Program-made: the position numbers and the translations under genes
The notes under the pieces: generated by a model
The model's database searches: none
Told to the model about the DNA's origin: nothing
Seen by the model: the letters and a program-made list of their open reading frames with translations, nothing else
In this document: piece by piece, positions 45,311 to 55,752 of the stretch
Layout of the letters: the number at the start of each line of letters is the position of its first letter
Numbering within the stretch: position 1 is the stretch's first letter
Origin: DAHUYF01 sp963838385
GTDB lineage: Bacteria > Pseudomonadota > Alphaproteobacteria > ATCC43930 > CGMCC-115725
Reading direction: 5' to 3'
Length of the DNA stretch: 64,000 nt
Assembly: GCA_963838385.1 (NCBI GenBank)
Contig: CAWIRE010000014.1
Location: 124,001 to 188,000 of the forward strand

Positions 45311-46719
45311 GTCGGCGCCTTCGGTGTCGCCGGCGCCGCCGCGGGCGACAGGGCGGCTTCGATCGGCGCTGCAGGGTGGAGGCTCGCGATCGGGGTCTCC
45401 TTGTCTGCGGCCGCGGGGCCGCGCCAGACAATGCGCAGCATGAGGAAGACGCCGGTCGGGTAGATCAGCAGATAGACCAGCACGTAGCCGATGAGCGAGA
45501 GGGCGACATCGGTGGGGGTGAGCGAGGGCGAGACGGAATCGGCGGTGCGCATCAGCCCGTAGATCGTCCAGGGCTGGCGCCCGACCTCGGTCGTCGTCCA
45601 GCCGGCGATGACGGCGATGAAGCCGAGGCAGGTCGTGACCTGGCAGAGCCGCAGGTACCAGGCGCTGCGCGAGAGCCGGTCGTTCCGCAGGAGGAAGAGG
45701 CCGACGATGACGACCGCCAGCATCAAGAGGGCGATGCCGACCATGATGCGGAAGGCGAAGTAGACGATCGCGACCGGCGGGCGCTCGTCACGCGGAAAAT
45801 CCTTGAGGCCTTTGACCGCGCCGTCCCAGGAATGGGTGAGATAGAGGCTGCCGAACTTCGGAATGGCGATCTCGTCGAGATTGCGCTCCTGCGCCGCGTC
45901 GGGCCAGCCGATGATCGAGGCAGGAACGCCGCTGCCGCCGTCCCACAGCCCCTCGATCGCAGCGAGCTTCGCCGGCTGATACTTCAGCGTGTTGAGGCCG
46001 TGCGCGTCGCCGAGGACGATTTGCACCGGCACGAAGATCAGGAGGAAGAAGAGGGCGAGCTTCATCATGAGGCGCCCCTCGGCGCCCGCCCGCCCGCTGC
46101 GCAGCGTATAGGCGCCGACGCCGAGCACGACGAAGGCGGTGGTGACGTAGAAGGCGCTGACCGTATGCGCGAGGCGATAGGGGAAGGACGGGCTGAAGAC
46201 GATGTCGAACCAATCCTTCGGGAAATATCGCCCGTTGATGACCTCGTAGCCCGCCGGGGTCTGCATCCAGGAGTTGGTTGCGAGTATCCAGAACGATGAG
46301 AACAGCGTGCCGACCGCGACCAGCACCGCGGCAAACACATGCATGAGCGGCGGCACCAGCGCGCGGCCGAAGAGCAGCACGCCGAGGAAGCTCGCCTCGA
46401 GGAAGAAGGCCGTCAACCCCTCATAGGCGAGGAGCGGCGAGATGATGTTGCCGGCGTCGTCGGCGAAGCGGCTCCAATTGGTACCGAACTGGAACGGCAT
46501 GACGATGCCGGTGACGACGCCCATGCCGAAGGAGATCGCGAAGATGCGCAGCCAGTACTGCGAGAGGTCGAGATAGATCCGCCGCCCGGTGACGAGATGC
46601 GCGGTCTCGAGATACGCGACGAACGCGGAGAGCCCGACGGTGAAGGCCGGCAGCAAGATGTGCCAGCCGATGACCCAGGCAAACTGGATGCGCGACAGGA
46701 GGACCGCGTTGGAATGCAT
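45307..46719 (-). CDS. cydA: Cytochrome bd ubiquinol oxidase subunit I (CioA type)
   Basis: A 470-residue quinol oxidase subunit with hemes b558, b595 and d. It begins LLSRIQFAWVIGWHILLPAF with the heme-ligand His, has GTNWSRFADDAGNI and the quinol-loop signature EVGRQPWTIYGLMRT (GRxPW), and lacks the long Q-loop, so it is of the short-loop cyanide-insensitive class. The ATG at 46719 is chosen because GGAGG lies ten bases upstream; an ATG three codons earlier overlaps that site. It works as a high-affinity oxidase with CydB. Confidence 0.94.
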   Translation of the reverse strand: MHSNAVLLSRIQFAWVIGWHILLPAFTVGLSAFVAYLETAHLVTGRRIYLDLSQYWLRIFAISFGMGVVTGIVMPFQFGTNWSRFADDAGNIISPLLAYEGLTAFFLEASFLGVLLFGRALVPPLMHVFAAVLVAVGTLFSSFWILATNSWMQTPAGYEVINGRYFPKDWFDIVFSPSFPYRLAHTVSAFYVTTAFVVLGVGAYTLRSGRAGAEGRLMMKLALFFLLIFVPVQIVLGDAHGLNTLKYQPAKLAAIEGLWDGGSGVPASIIGWPDAAQERNLDEIAIPKFGSLYLTHSWDGAVKGLKDFPRDERPPVAIVYFAFRIMVGIALLMLAVVIVGLFLLRNDRLSRSAWYLRLCQVTTCLGFIAVIAGWTTTEVGRQPWTIYGLMRTADSVSPSLTPTDVALSLIGYVLVYLLIYPTGVFLMLRIVWRGPAAADKETPIASLHPAAPIEAALSPAAAPATPKAPT

Positions 46720-47138
46720 CGTCGGCATTCCTCCATCTTGCGTGGGGGCTCTGCCTTCGGAGAAAGCGGGCGGGCGGCGTCTGCCGGGCTCATGTGCTCG
46801 CAACAATGATATTCGATCGACCTGCGATAGGCAATGGTGACGCAGGCTCCCGGCGAGCAGACACTCCGCAGAGGCGTCGCCAGTCATAGACTAGTCATAG
46901 ACTAGCGTCGGTACGGCGCTCCCGTGCCGGGTTGAGCGCAGCCCATGTGCCGACGGAAGCTCTCGCGCGTCGATACGATACCGGCCGCACTCGCCGAACT
47001 CGGTCCCAGGCGCCTTTGCGCTCCGTTCTCCGCCGTCACGATGGGGCGACCGATCAAGCCTGCACGCCGGCGAATCCGCCCGCAGGCCTGCTCCACCGAT
47101 CGTGAGGGACGTCGTCGCCAGCGCTGATCTCTCCAAGC
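46720..47138. other. Intergenic region between cydA and the efflux operon
   Basis: 419 bases without a convincing gene. It should hold the cydAB promoter. The short direct repeat TCATAGACTAG occurs twice in tandem at about 46885-46906. No FNR-like TTGAT...ATCAA site was found by eye. Confidence 0.4.
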
Positions 47139-48710
47139 CTAGTGTGCGCCGCCGGCGGAAGCGGAGCCCTTTCTCATCATCAAGACCGGCAGAATGGCAG
47201 CAAGCAGCACGATCCCGAGCATGGCGAAGCAGTCGGCGTAGCCCATGATCGTCGCCTGCGCGCGGACGGCGTCGCCAACGGCGATAACGGCGCGGTGCCA
47301 AGCCGCTGCCGCGCCCGGGAGGCCCTGCGCCATGAAGTGCTGCTGCAATTCGGCGAGGCGATTGCGGGTCGCCGGTTCGAGCAAAGACACGTGCGCGCCG
47401 ATGATGAACGAGTGAAACTGCTCGCGCTTGGTAAAGAAGGTCTGGAGCGCAGCGGTGCCGATCGCGCCGCCGAGATTGCGCATCATGTTGAACATGCCGG
47501 AGGCGGCGCCCGCCTCGCTTCGCGCGATCTCGACCATGGCGATCGCGGAGAGGGGGGTCATGACGAGAGCTTGGCCGACCGCCCTGATGATATCGGGCCA
47601 GAGCAGCTGCGGCGCCGCATAGTTCAAATCGAGTTCGACGTTCATGAAGCAGCTGGCCGCGAAGATGGAGAGCCCAAGCATGACGAGCAGACGGGCGCTG
47701 ATGCGTTTCATCAGCAGCGGCACCAGCGGGATGACCAGCAGTTGCGGCAGTCCGGTCCACGCCATGACCTCGCCGCTCTGCTCGGCATCGAACCCTTGAG
47801 TCGTGGAGAGATACTGGGGCAACAGATAGGCCGAGGCGTAGAGGGCGAAGCCGAGCAGGAAGTTTCCAAGCGTGCCCAAGCCGAAATTGCGCCGTCCGAG
47901 CAGCCGGAAATTGACGACCGGTTCGGCCGCAATGAACTCGTGCACGACGAAGACGCCGAGCGCGACCGCCGCGACCAGGCTCAGCTTGACGATATAGGGC
48001 GAGCCGAACCAGTCGTAGACGTTGCCGTCGTCCAGCACCGTCTGCAGCGTGGCGAGGCCGACCGCCATCAGCGCGATGCCGCGCCAATCGCCCTGACGCA
48101 GCAGGCGGAGCTCCATCGACGCCTTTGGCAAAGCGTACCAGAGCGCGCCCAGCATCAGTACGCCCGGCGCAAGATTGACGTAGAACACCCAGGGCCAGCC
48201 GTAAGTGTCGTTCAGATAACCGCCGATCGTCGGGCCGATCGCAGGCGCGAACGTGGCGGTGACGGCAAAGCCGGCGAGGCCGGCCGCGTGCTTCGACGGC
48301 GGCAGCATGGAGAGGATGATCGTAAAGGCGAGGGGAATGAGGACGCCGCCCGTGAATCCTTGCAGCGCGCGGAAGACGATCATCTCGCCGAGGCTATGCG
48401 CATGCCCGCAGAGCACCGAGAAGACCAGGAACAGCACCGTGTTGACGAGCAGATAGCGGCGCAAGGAGAACACCCGCGAGAGGAAGTCGGTCAGCGGGAC
48501 GACGATGATCTCGCCGATCAGATAAGCGGTCGAGATCCAGGTGCCGTAGACGCCGCCGGTGCTGATGCCGCCCTCGATATAGGGCAAGGCGGTGTTGGTG
48601 ATCTGGATGTTGAGCACCGCTAGAAAGGCGCCGAGCAACGCGCCGCCGACCGCGATCCAGGTCTTGAGCGAGACCGCGGGCTCGCCGCCGCGCTCGCCGG
48701 CGCCGCTCAC
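47139..48710 (-). CDS. EmrB/QacA-type (DHA2) MFS drug transporter
   Basis: A 523-residue antiporter with 14 predicted membrane segments. It has the first-helix motif FLAVLNIQITNTALPYI, motif A-like DFLSRVFSLRR, and motif C GFAVTATFAPAIGPTIGGYL typical of drug:H+ antiporters. It overlaps the upstream membrane-fusion gene by four bases, so the pair forms an EmrAB-like tripartite pump that would need an outer-membrane channel encoded elsewhere. The substrate is unknown. Confidence 0.92.
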   Translation of the reverse strand: MSGAGERGGEPAVSLKTWIAVGGALLGAFLAVLNIQITNTALPYIEGGISTGGVYGTWISTAYLIGEIIVVPLTDFLSRVFSLRRYLLVNTVLFLVFSVLCGHAHSLGEMIVFRALQGFTGGVLIPLAFTIILSMLPPSKHAAGLAGFAVTATFAPAIGPTIGGYLNDTYGWPWVFYVNLAPGVLMLGALWYALPKASMELRLLRQGDWRGIALMAVGLATLQTVLDDGNVYDWFGSPYIVKLSLVAAVALGVFVVHEFIAAEPVVNFRLLGRRNFGLGTLGNFLLGFALYASAYLLPQYLSTTQGFDAEQSGEVMAWTGLPQLLVIPLVPLLMKRISARLLVMLGLSIFAASCFMNVELDLNYAAPQLLWPDIIRAVGQALVMTPLSAIAMVEIARSEAGAASGMFNMMRNLGGAIGTAALQTFFTKREQFHSFIIGAHVSLLEPATRNRLAELQQHFMAQGLPGAAAAWHRAVIAVGDAVRAQATIMGYADCFAMLGIVLLAAILPVLMMRKGSASAGGAH

Positions 48711-49861
48711 GACGCCCTCGTGGAGTGAGGCGCGGCCGGCGCCGCCTTGGTGTCGATCGTCGGCTCGACGGACATGCCGGGACGCAGCCTACCTAAGAGC
48801 GGATCGTTCTCGTCGATCGCGATCTTGACCGGGATGCGCTGGACGATCTTGGTGAAATTGCCCGTCGCATTGTCGGGCGGCAGCAAGGCGAACTCCTCGC
48901 CGCTCGCGGGCGCGAGGCTGTCGACATGGCCGTGCACGACGGCGCCGGGGAAGGTGTCGACATCGATCGTCACCGGCTGCCCCCGCCGCACATCGGTCAG
49001 GTCGGTCTCCTTGTAGTTCGCGACGACATAGACCGCCTGCAGCGGCACCACCGCCATCAGCTGCGTGCCGGCCTGGACATATTCGCCGACCCGCAAGGTG
49101 CGGACCCCGAGGGTGCCGTCCACCGGCGCGGTGATCGTCGTGTAGCTGAGGTTGAGCTGCGCCTGCTTCTCGACCGCCTGTTGCTGGGCGAGCATCGCCA
49201 TCGCCTGGGCGAGCTGCGCCTCGTCGACGGTGATCTGCTGCTGCGCGGCGGCAACACCGGTGGTGTCGTGCTGCAGCGCGGCCGCTTTTTCGCGAATGTC
49301 GGCGGTCGCCCCCTGCTCGCTCTTCATGCTGGTGGCGCCGATCTTGGACAGCACGGTGTAGCGCTGATAATTCTGCCGCGAATAGACCAGCGCCGCCTGG
49401 TCCGCGGCGACCAGCTGGCGGTCCTGCTCGACAACGAGCTTTTGCTGGGCGATCTGCTGGTCGAGCGTGTCGATGCTCGCCTGGACCGCCGCGACATTGG
49501 CGCGGGCCTGATCGAACGCGTTCTGGTAATCGCGCGGATCGATGCGCGCCAGCACCTGGCCGGCGCGGACCCGCTGGTTGTCGTCGACCGGCACCTCGGA
49601 GATATAGCCCGAGACGTGGGGGCTGATCAGGACCGAATGCGCCTGCACGTAAGCGTCGTCGGTCGACACCAGAAAACGGCCGGTGGTCCACCAGTAATGG
49701 CCATAGAAGCCGGCGGCCACCAGCAGGGCGATCGTCCCTGCCGCGACCAGGACCGGACGAAGGCGCGGCCGACGATGGCCGGCGGAGTTCTTCTTGGCGC
49801 CGGGGGGCGGGGCGAAGAGACGAGCTGGTTCTCGCTCTTTGATTGAAATTCTCTGATCCAT
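48707..49861 (-). CDS. HlyD/EmrA-type membrane fusion protein
   Basis: A 384-residue periplasmic adaptor. One N-terminal membrane anchor (VLVAAGTIALLVAAGFYGHYW), a biotinyl-lipoyl-like domain (STDDAYVQAHSVLISPHVSG and APVDGTLGVRTLRVGEYV), a long alpha-helical hairpin with Gln-rich coiled coil, and the beta-barrel IDVDTFPGAVVHGHVDSL. First gene of the pump operon, divergent from a TetR-type regulator, with paired inverted repeats in between. Confidence 0.93.
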   Translation of the reverse strand: MDQRISIKEREPARLFAPPPGAKKNSAGHRRPRLRPVLVAAGTIALLVAAGFYGHYWWTTGRFLVSTDDAYVQAHSVLISPHVSGYISEVPVDDNQRVRAGQVLARIDPRDYQNAFDQARANVAAVQASIDTLDQQIAQQKLVVEQDRQLVAADQAALVYSRQNYQRYTVLSKIGATSMKSEQGATADIREKAAALQHDTTGVAAAQQQITVDEAQLAQAMAMLAQQQAVEKQAQLNLSYTTITAPVDGTLGVRTLRVGEYVQAGTQLMAVVPLQAVYVVANYKETDLTDVRRGQPVTIDVDTFPGAVVHGHVDSLAPASGEEFALLPPDNATGNFTKIVQRIPVKIAIDENDPLLGRLRPGMSVEPTIDTKAAPAAPHSTRAS

Positions 49862-49901
49862 GGGAAACCTCGCGGCGCCTGAAGACGACGGGTAAAATCG
49901 C

Positions 49902-49969
49902 TACGGCTCGTAGCCATATAGTGAGCATGCGGCTCGGATCGGCCTTGCAAAAATTGAATACGAGCCGTA
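49902..49969. promoter_or_regulatory. Paired inverted repeats, candidate TetR operators
   Basis: TACGGCTCGTA at 49902-49912 and its exact complement TACGAGCCGTA at 49959-49969 lie in the 131-base gap between the divergent emrA-like and tetR-like genes. An 11-bp perfect inverted pair spaced by 46 bases at this position is a good candidate for autoregulation and for control of the pump. Confidence 0.55.
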
Positions 49970-49992
49970 CCGTTTTTGAATGGAAGGCGGCC

Positions 49993-50628
49993 ATGGCCGG
50001 TAGGACCAAGACAGCCGAGGGGAAAGCGACCGCCGGGACGACGACAGCAGCCGCTCGCCGCGGTCCAGGCCGCAAGCGCGACGAAGCGCGGCGGCAGGCG
50101 ATCCTGCGCGCCGCCTATGAGACGCTCGAGGCCGAGGGATATGGCGGCTTCACGATCGAGGCCGTGGCGGCGCGCGCAGGCGCAGCGAAGACGACGATCT
50201 ATCGCTGGTGGCCGTCCAAGGGAGCCCTCGCCATCGACAGCTTTCTCGATCTCTACCAAAGGGAATCGCCATACCCGCAGACCCGCTCGGCCACCGAGGA
50301 TTTGAAGGCTCAGCTACGGCTGACAGCAAAGGCGTGGGGCGGCCGATCCGGTTGCATCATCGCCGGCATCGTCGCAGCAGGCCAAAGCGATGCCTCGACG
50401 CTCGAGCTTTACCGCGAGCGGCTGGTGGAGCCGCGCCGTGAGGAGGGCCGCCGACTGCTGCAGCGAGGCATCGACAATGGCGAGTTCCGGCCGGACATCG
50501 ATATCGAAGCGGCGCTCGACGCGCTCTATGGCCCCTTCTACGCCCGCCTGCTGGCGTGGGCCGGGCCGCTCGACCCGGCATGGGCCGAGCGGATTTGTGA
50601 CACCGTGCTCAGGGGTCTCATGGTCTAG
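49993..50628 (+). CDS. TetR/AcrR family transcriptional regulator
   Basis: A 211-residue repressor. A basic N-terminus (RRGPGRKRDEARRQAILRAAYETLEAEGYGGF) leads into the helix-turn-helix IEAVAARAGAAKTTIYRWWPSKGALAIDSF, and the C-terminal half is a ligand-binding domain (TetR_C type). It is divergent from the EmrAB-like pump genes and probably represses them in the absence of drug. The ATG at 49993 has AAGGCGG nearby. Confidence 0.92.
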   Translation: MAGRTKTAEGKATAGTTTAAARRGPGRKRDEARRQAILRAAYETLEAEGYGGFTIEAVAARAGAAKTTIYRWWPSKGALAIDSFLDLYQRESPYPQTRSATEDLKAQLRLTAKAWGGRSGCIIAGIVAAGQSDASTLELYRERLVEPRREEGRRLLQRGIDNGEFRPDIDIEAALDALYGPFYARLLAWAGPLDPAWAERICDTVLRGLMV

Positions 50629-50858
50629 GTGCTAGACACCGCAGGCCGCACGGGAAGCATATCGCCAGCGCCGCCGAGATCGCAGCCTACGCCGACGCCA
50701 CGGCCGATATGTTTTGCGCCTGCCTCGAGGGTCTGCGCCGCTCTCGAGAGCGACGATCTTTGGCAACAAATCTGCTCGTGAGCGTTTTACGGACAGCGGG
50801 AGGCGGGTGCCTCACGTCGCGGTTTGACACGAATCCTCGGCCGGGCGGAGGGAACCAG

Positions 50859-51656
50859 ATGACGAAGGGTGCGAAGGGGGAACTCGCGGCGGCCGGGGAC
50901 GGCGGTCCAAGGATCTTGTCGATCGGTCCAAGAACCTTGTCGATCGATGTCGGCGGCACCGGTCTCAAGGCGTCCGTCCTTGATGGCGCCGGGCGGATGA
51001 TGGTGGCGCGGGTGCGCGTGCCGACCCCTGATCCGTGCCACCCGGCGATTCTGTTGCGCGCGCTCGCAAGCCTCGTCGCGCCGCTGCCGCCTTGCGAGCG
51101 CATCTCCATCGGATTTCCGGGCGTGGTCCGCGAGGGCCATGTCGTCACCGCACCGCATTTCGACGCCGAGACGTGGCGGGATTATCCGCTCGCGGCGGCG
51201 GTTTCGCGCCGCTTCGGCAAGCCTGCGCGCCTGCTGAACGACGCCGAGATCCAGGGGCTGGGGATCATCGCCGGGCGCGGGCTCGAAGTGGTGCTCACCC
51301 TCGGCACCGGCGTCGGCAGCGCCGTGTTCGGGAACGGCCGCCTCGCGCCTCACCTCGAGCTGGCGCAGCATCCGATCCGCAAGCACAAGACCTACAACGA
51401 CTATATCGGGAACGAGGCCCGCCGCGCGCTGGGTGCCAGGAAATGGAGCCGCCGCGTCGGCAAGGTGATCGATATCGTTCAGTCCCTGCTGCACTATGAC
51501 GTGCTTTATCTCGGCGGCGGCAACGCCGCTTCCGTCATGCTCGCGCTGCCCGACAACATCCGGATCGCGTCAAACGATGCCGGCATCACCGGCGGGATCC
51601 ATCTCTGGGACGAGGACGTTCTGGCGCGATATCCACCACGCCCGCGGGCGTGGTGA
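50859..51656 (+). CDS. ROK family kinase, polyphosphate-glucokinase-like
   Basis: A 265-residue sugar-kinase-fold protein. Phosphate-binding loop 1 is LSIDVGGTGLKASVLDGAG. ISIGFPGVVREGHVV and LLNDAEIQGLGII carry the catalytic Asp, and phosphate 2 is VVLTLGTGVGSAVFGNG. The organisation is closest to polyphosphate glucokinases (PpgK), but the ELGH-type substrate motif reads LELAQHP and the ROK zinc cysteines are missing. Sugar phosphorylation is likely; the phosphate donor is uncertain. GGAGGGAACC precedes the ATG. Confidence 0.8.
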   Translation: MTKGAKGELAAAGDGGPRILSIGPRTLSIDVGGTGLKASVLDGAGRMMVARVRVPTPDPCHPAILLRALASLVAPLPPCERISIGFPGVVREGHVVTAPHFDAETWRDYPLAAAVSRRFGKPARLLNDAEIQGLGIIAGRGLEVVLTLGTGVGSAVFGNGRLAPHLELAQHPIRKHKTYNDYIGNEARRALGARKWSRRVGKVIDIVQSLLHYDVLYLGGGNAASVMLALPDNIRIASNDAGITGGIHLWDEDVLARYPPRPRAW

Positions 51657-51670
51657 CGGCAAGCCGCAAA

Positions 51671-54600
51671 CTAAGGCCGCGCCGGCTTGCCCTCCTGCAG
51701 CCGTCGCGCCAGGTACTGCTCCAGCGCATTGACCTCGAAGACGGTGCGCGGCGCGTCGATCGAGCCGTCGAGGCGCATCACCAGCGGCGGCGCGTCGGGC
51801 AGCCCGGCGAGCCGGAACTCGACGCGGCTCGTCATGGTCCATTGCGGCAGATCGAGGCTCGCCGTGGCACGGCCCTCGCCGCCCTCGGCCTCGAGGCGAA
51901 GATCGTCGCTGCGGGCGATGCCCTGGGCGATATGGAAGCTGCCGTCCAGCGCCGAGACGGCGGTGCGGCCCCCCGCCCCGCTGCGCAGCAGGCTCGCGAG
52001 ATCGCCGGGCCGCGTCGCGACGCGCTCGTTCATCGCCTTGAGGTCGACCCCGGCCAAGCTGCCGCCGCGGCTCTTCAGCGTCGCCTCGCCGGCGAGGGCC
52101 GCCACCATATCCGCCTCGCTGACGCCGCTGGCGGCAAGCTGCGCGTCAAGATCGACCCGCCCGTCGAGGAAGCCGCCGCCGCCCGACTTCGCCAGCGCCT
52201 CCTTGAGATCGACATCCTTGAGCATGAGATGCCCCTGCAGCCCCGGCACCGCGACGCCGCTGGCGCCGCCGCTCGCCTCGACGCTGCCGCCGAGGAGCTT
52301 GGCGGTGAGCTGCTGCAGCGACAGCACGCCATCCTTGACCGAGGCGGCGAGCGTCGGCGCGTCGAGGCGCCAGCCGCCATAGGCGAGGCTGTGCGCCGCA
52401 AGCTTCAGCTCGAGATCGGCGCGCCGCAGCATGGAGAAATCGAGCGGCTCCTCGGACCAGAGCGGCGCCGCCGCGGGCGCCCGCACCGCCGCGAGCACGA
52501 TCCCCCGCCTCGGCGAGGCGCGCGCGAAATGCTGATCCAGCGACGCCGACCGCCGCGCCGAGAGCAGGCGATCGATCGCCCAGTCGCCGGCGGTGAGATC
52601 GGCATCGAGCTTGGCGCGGCTGCCCGTGCGATCGACGCCGATCGTGCCCGCGAGCGTGCTCTGGCCGATGGCGAGCGCCATATGCTGCAGCGTGAAGCGC
52701 CCGGCATGGCCGCTCAGCCGCCCGGAAAGCTTGACCGCGCCGGGGTCCTGGGCCGGCTGATAGAGCGGGCTGAACACGCGCACCAGCTCGGCAAAGCTCG
52801 GATGGTCGAGATCGTATCCCATGTCGAGCGCGCCATCCGCCCGCGCGATGTCGCCGACGACATGCGCGTGGCCGCCGAGCAGCTGCACATCGGTGTCGAC
52901 GGTGGCGGTCTGGCGATCGTATTGCAGGCCGCCGCCGAGGCTGAAGGCGCCGTAGCGGCGGCCACGCGCGAGCTTGGGGGCCACCACGCGCAGCACGCGC
53001 TCGAGCTCGGGCCCGTGCATGTCGAAAGCGATCTGGCCGGTGGTCGTGTCCTCGAGCCCGTCGATCACGCCGCTGAGATTGGCCGAGGCGCCGCCGATAT
53101 CGCCGATGCCGAGCTCGCGGATCGTCGCCTCGGCGTTCTCCAGCGTGCCGGCGAGATGGACATCGCTCATCGGCTGGCCGTGCCAGGTGAGCGCCTGGAC
53201 CCGCAGATCGACATTGGCATCGAAGCTGGACAGGACCCCGCCGCCGGCGGCCGGCGGCGCGGGCGCGGCCGGCGCGGCCGGCGCGGCGGGCGGCGCCGGC
53301 GCGGGCGGCGGCAGGTAGGCGTCGAGATTGAAGCGATCGGCGGCGAGCCTGAGGCCGATGCCCGGCCGCGCCCGCAGCAGCACCGTCGCGGCGCCGCCGA
53401 GCCGCGTGGCATCGAGCGTGGCGTCGAGGGCGTTGACGTTGAGTTCGATCGCCGGCAAGCACCAGGCGGCTCGACAGCGTCGCCTTGCGCAGCCGGTCGG
53501 GCGGGACCCGGCCCATGGTCAGCCCGAACCAGCCGCAGAGGCTGCGCAGGTCATCGGCGTTGACCTCGAGCACCGCCTGGGCATGCGGGCCATCGCGCGG
53601 CGTCGCCGCGGTGCCGCTCAGCAACAGGTCCGAGCCGCCCGGCAGCAGCGCGGCGAGACGGCTGAGGGTGAGCCGGCCGTCGGCGAGGCCGAGCTTGAGG
53701 CGGGCGTCGCGGACGATGCCGCCATGCCACAGCATCACGTCGACGCCGATGTCGAGGCTGGCGTTCAAGTCGGTCGGCAGGACGATGCCGCCGATCCCGT
53801 GCTGCGCCACCATGAGCGCGGCGGCGCCGGGGATCGCGGCGAGCGCGTAGGCGGGAGAAGCGGACACCCGCGCCGCCTGCTGCGGCGCGGGCCAGCGGTC
53901 GACATCGATCTGGCCGATCGACAGCGCCAGCGCCAGCGCTGGCGGCGGCCCCGATGCGACATGGAAGCTGCCATCGCCGTGCAGCGGGCCGAAATCGAGG
54001 GCGAGATGATCGAGCGCCAGCGCGTGCGTCGAACCGGCAAGGTCGGCGCTGACGGCCATGGGCTGCGACAGCGCCGCGGGCAGCGCGATCCGGGCCAGGG
54101 TGCCGAGGAACGCCCGGGCATCGCCGCTGGCGAGCTTGAGCTTGCCCGAGAGGCGACGGTCATCGGCCGGCCCGGTCAGCAGCGCATCGAGCTGAAGCCG
54201 CGCCGCGGGCTTGGTCGTCACCGTGAGCTGCACCGGCACCTGCGCCGCGTCGGGCGCGCCGCTGTGCAGCTCGAAACTCACCGCCGCGCCGCGCGCCACC
54301 AGGTCTCCCGTCGCGGCGATCTGGCGGGAGGCGGGATCGATCGAGAGATCGGCATTGATGTGCTCGAAGCGCTCGACGCCGCCCCGGGCGCGCCAGGTCA
54401 CGGCGCCGTTCTGGATGGCGAGCCGGGCCAGCGCCGCGATCCCGGCCGCGGCGGCGGGCGCCTCGCCCGGCGCCGGCGCACCCGCCTGCCCCGCCGGCGC
54501 CGAGGCGGCACCCGCCCGGCGCCAGTTCGGCGTGCCATCCGGCAGCCGCTCGAGATCGATCTCCGGGTCGATCAGCGTGGCGCTGCGCGGCTCGATCCGG

Positions 54601-54929
54601 CCGGCCAGCAGCGGCAGCAGCGCCAGCTTCACTTCGAGCGCCCGCAGCCTTACCATGAAGGGGGCGGCCGCACCGGGCGGGTTGGCGATGCGCAGGTCCC
54701 GCGCGGTCAGCGCCGGCGACGGCAGCAGGCTGAGGCCGATCGGCCCGGCGAGCTCGACCGTCTCGCCGGTGCGTTCGCTGAGCTGGGCCGCGATCGGGGC
54801 CTTGAAGCGCTCGACGTTGAGAAGCCGGGGCGCGACAACGAGGCCGGCGAGGACGAGGACGAGGACAATGCCGAATAGGATAGCCGCGATGCGCAAGAAA
54901 CCTCTCCCGGACGGGCCGCACCATAGCAT
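51671..54929 (-). pseudogene. AsmA family protein, reading frame shifted once
   Basis: A large envelope protein of about 1085 residues, of the bridge-like AsmA family linked to lipid transport and outer-membrane biogenesis. It has one N-terminal membrane segment (RIAAILFGIVLVLVLAGLVVAPRLL) followed by LNVERFKAPIAAQLSERTGETVEL, the standard AsmA opening. Beta-rich repeats follow, and then the C-terminal AsmA_2-like region ending VFEVNALEQYLARRLQ. A proline/alanine-rich linker lies mid-protein. The frame changes near 53450; removing one base rejoins LVLAG to IELNVNALDATL. It starts at the ATG at 54929; a TTG at 54896 with a better ribosome site is possible. Confidence 0.82.
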
Positions 54930-54955
54930 GCCGGCGGCGCCGGCAGGAGGACGCG

Positions 54956-55129
54956 ATGGCTGACGTTGTCAACCTCAACCGCTACCGCAAGCGTCGCGAC
55001 CGCCGCGATTCGGAGGCCGAAGCCGCCGCCAACCGCGTGCGCCACGGCCGCAGCAAGGCCGAGCGCGAGAAGCTGAAGCGCGAGAACGAGAAGGCGGCCA
55101 AGGATCTCGCGGACAAGCGGCTCGACTAG
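54956..55129 (+). CDS. DUF4169 family protein
   Basis: A 57-residue, highly charged protein (MADVVNLNRYRKRRDRRDSE...NRVRHGRSKAEREKLKRENEK...LADKRLD). It matches the short alphaproteobacterial DUF4169 family in both length and the opening NLNRxRK. GGAGGACGCG precedes the ATG. It is divergent from the AsmA gene, with only 26 bases between the starts. Function unknown; the basic, helical character would suit nucleic-acid or ribosome binding, but that is only an inference. Confidence 0.85.
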   Translation: MADVVNLNRYRKRRDRRDSEAEAAANRVRHGRSKAEREKLKRENEKAAKDLADKRLD

Positions 55130-55242
55130 ACCGGCGCCACGGGTGTGGGGATCACCCGCCGAGGCGAGCCCGGGAACGTCCCGCGCGCGCCGCCGTTGCC
55201 CTGGGGATACCCGCCCCGCCAGATGCTCGATGGAGAATGACC

Positions 55243-55752
55243 ATGAGCCGAGCCTTTGTCAGCGAGAGCGATACCGAGGCCGCGGCCGGCGGGCTGCCGG
55301 AGCTGCCCGTCAGCCGGCATCCGAACTACGTCACCCGTCATGGGCTGCGGCTGCTGGAAAAGCGGCTGACCGCGGCGCAGGGCGAGCAGCAGGGGCTGCA
55401 GGCGGCGCCCGACGATCCCGCCAAGGAGCTGCGGCTGGCCCATCTCGGGCGCGAGATCCGCTATCTCGAGGCGCGGATCGAGCGCGCCATTCCGGTGGAT
55501 CCGGCGCAGCAGCCGACCGACGAGGTCGCGTTCGGTGCGGTGGTGGAGGTGCGCGACCCGGCCGGCGCGCATCACTCCTTCGCCATCGTCGGCGAGGACG
55601 AGGCCGATGCCGAGCACGGCAAGGTGAGCTGGGTCTCGCCGCTCGCCCGCGCGCTCATCGGCTCGGGGGTCGGCGACACGGTGCTGTGGCGGCGTCCGGC
55701 CGGCGAGGTCGAGCTCGAGATCGAGGCCATCCGCTATCCCGAGCGCGGCTAG
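55243..55752 (+). CDS. GreA/GreB family transcript cleavage/elongation factor
   Basis: A 169-residue protein with a coiled-coil N-terminal domain (GLRLLEKRLTAAQGEQQGLQ...HLGREIRYLEARIERAI) and a C-terminal FKBP-like domain (VAFGAVVEVRDPAGAHHSFAIVGEDEAD, SWVSPLARALIGSGVGDTVLWRRPAGEVELEIEAIRYP). It belongs to the GreB-like branch with an extended N-terminus (MSRAFVSESDTEAA). It rescues backtracked RNA polymerase by stimulating transcript cleavage, or competes with GreA at the secondary channel. GGAG lies nine bases upstream of the chosen ATG. Confidence 0.88.
   Translation: MSRAFVSESDTEAAAGGLPELPVSRHPNYVTRHGLRLLEKRLTAAQGEQQGLQAAPDDPAKELRLAHLGREIRYLEARIERAIPVDPAQQPTDEVAFGAVVEVRDPAGAHHSFAIVGEDEADAEHGKVSWVSPLARALIGSGVGDTVLWRRPAGEVELEIEAIRYPERG

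Noticed and set aside
46720..47138. FNR or ArcA-type site controlling cydAB
   Set aside because: No TTGAT-N4-ATCAA or similar palindrome could be found by eye. The tandem TCATAGACTAG repeat is too weak to call an operator.
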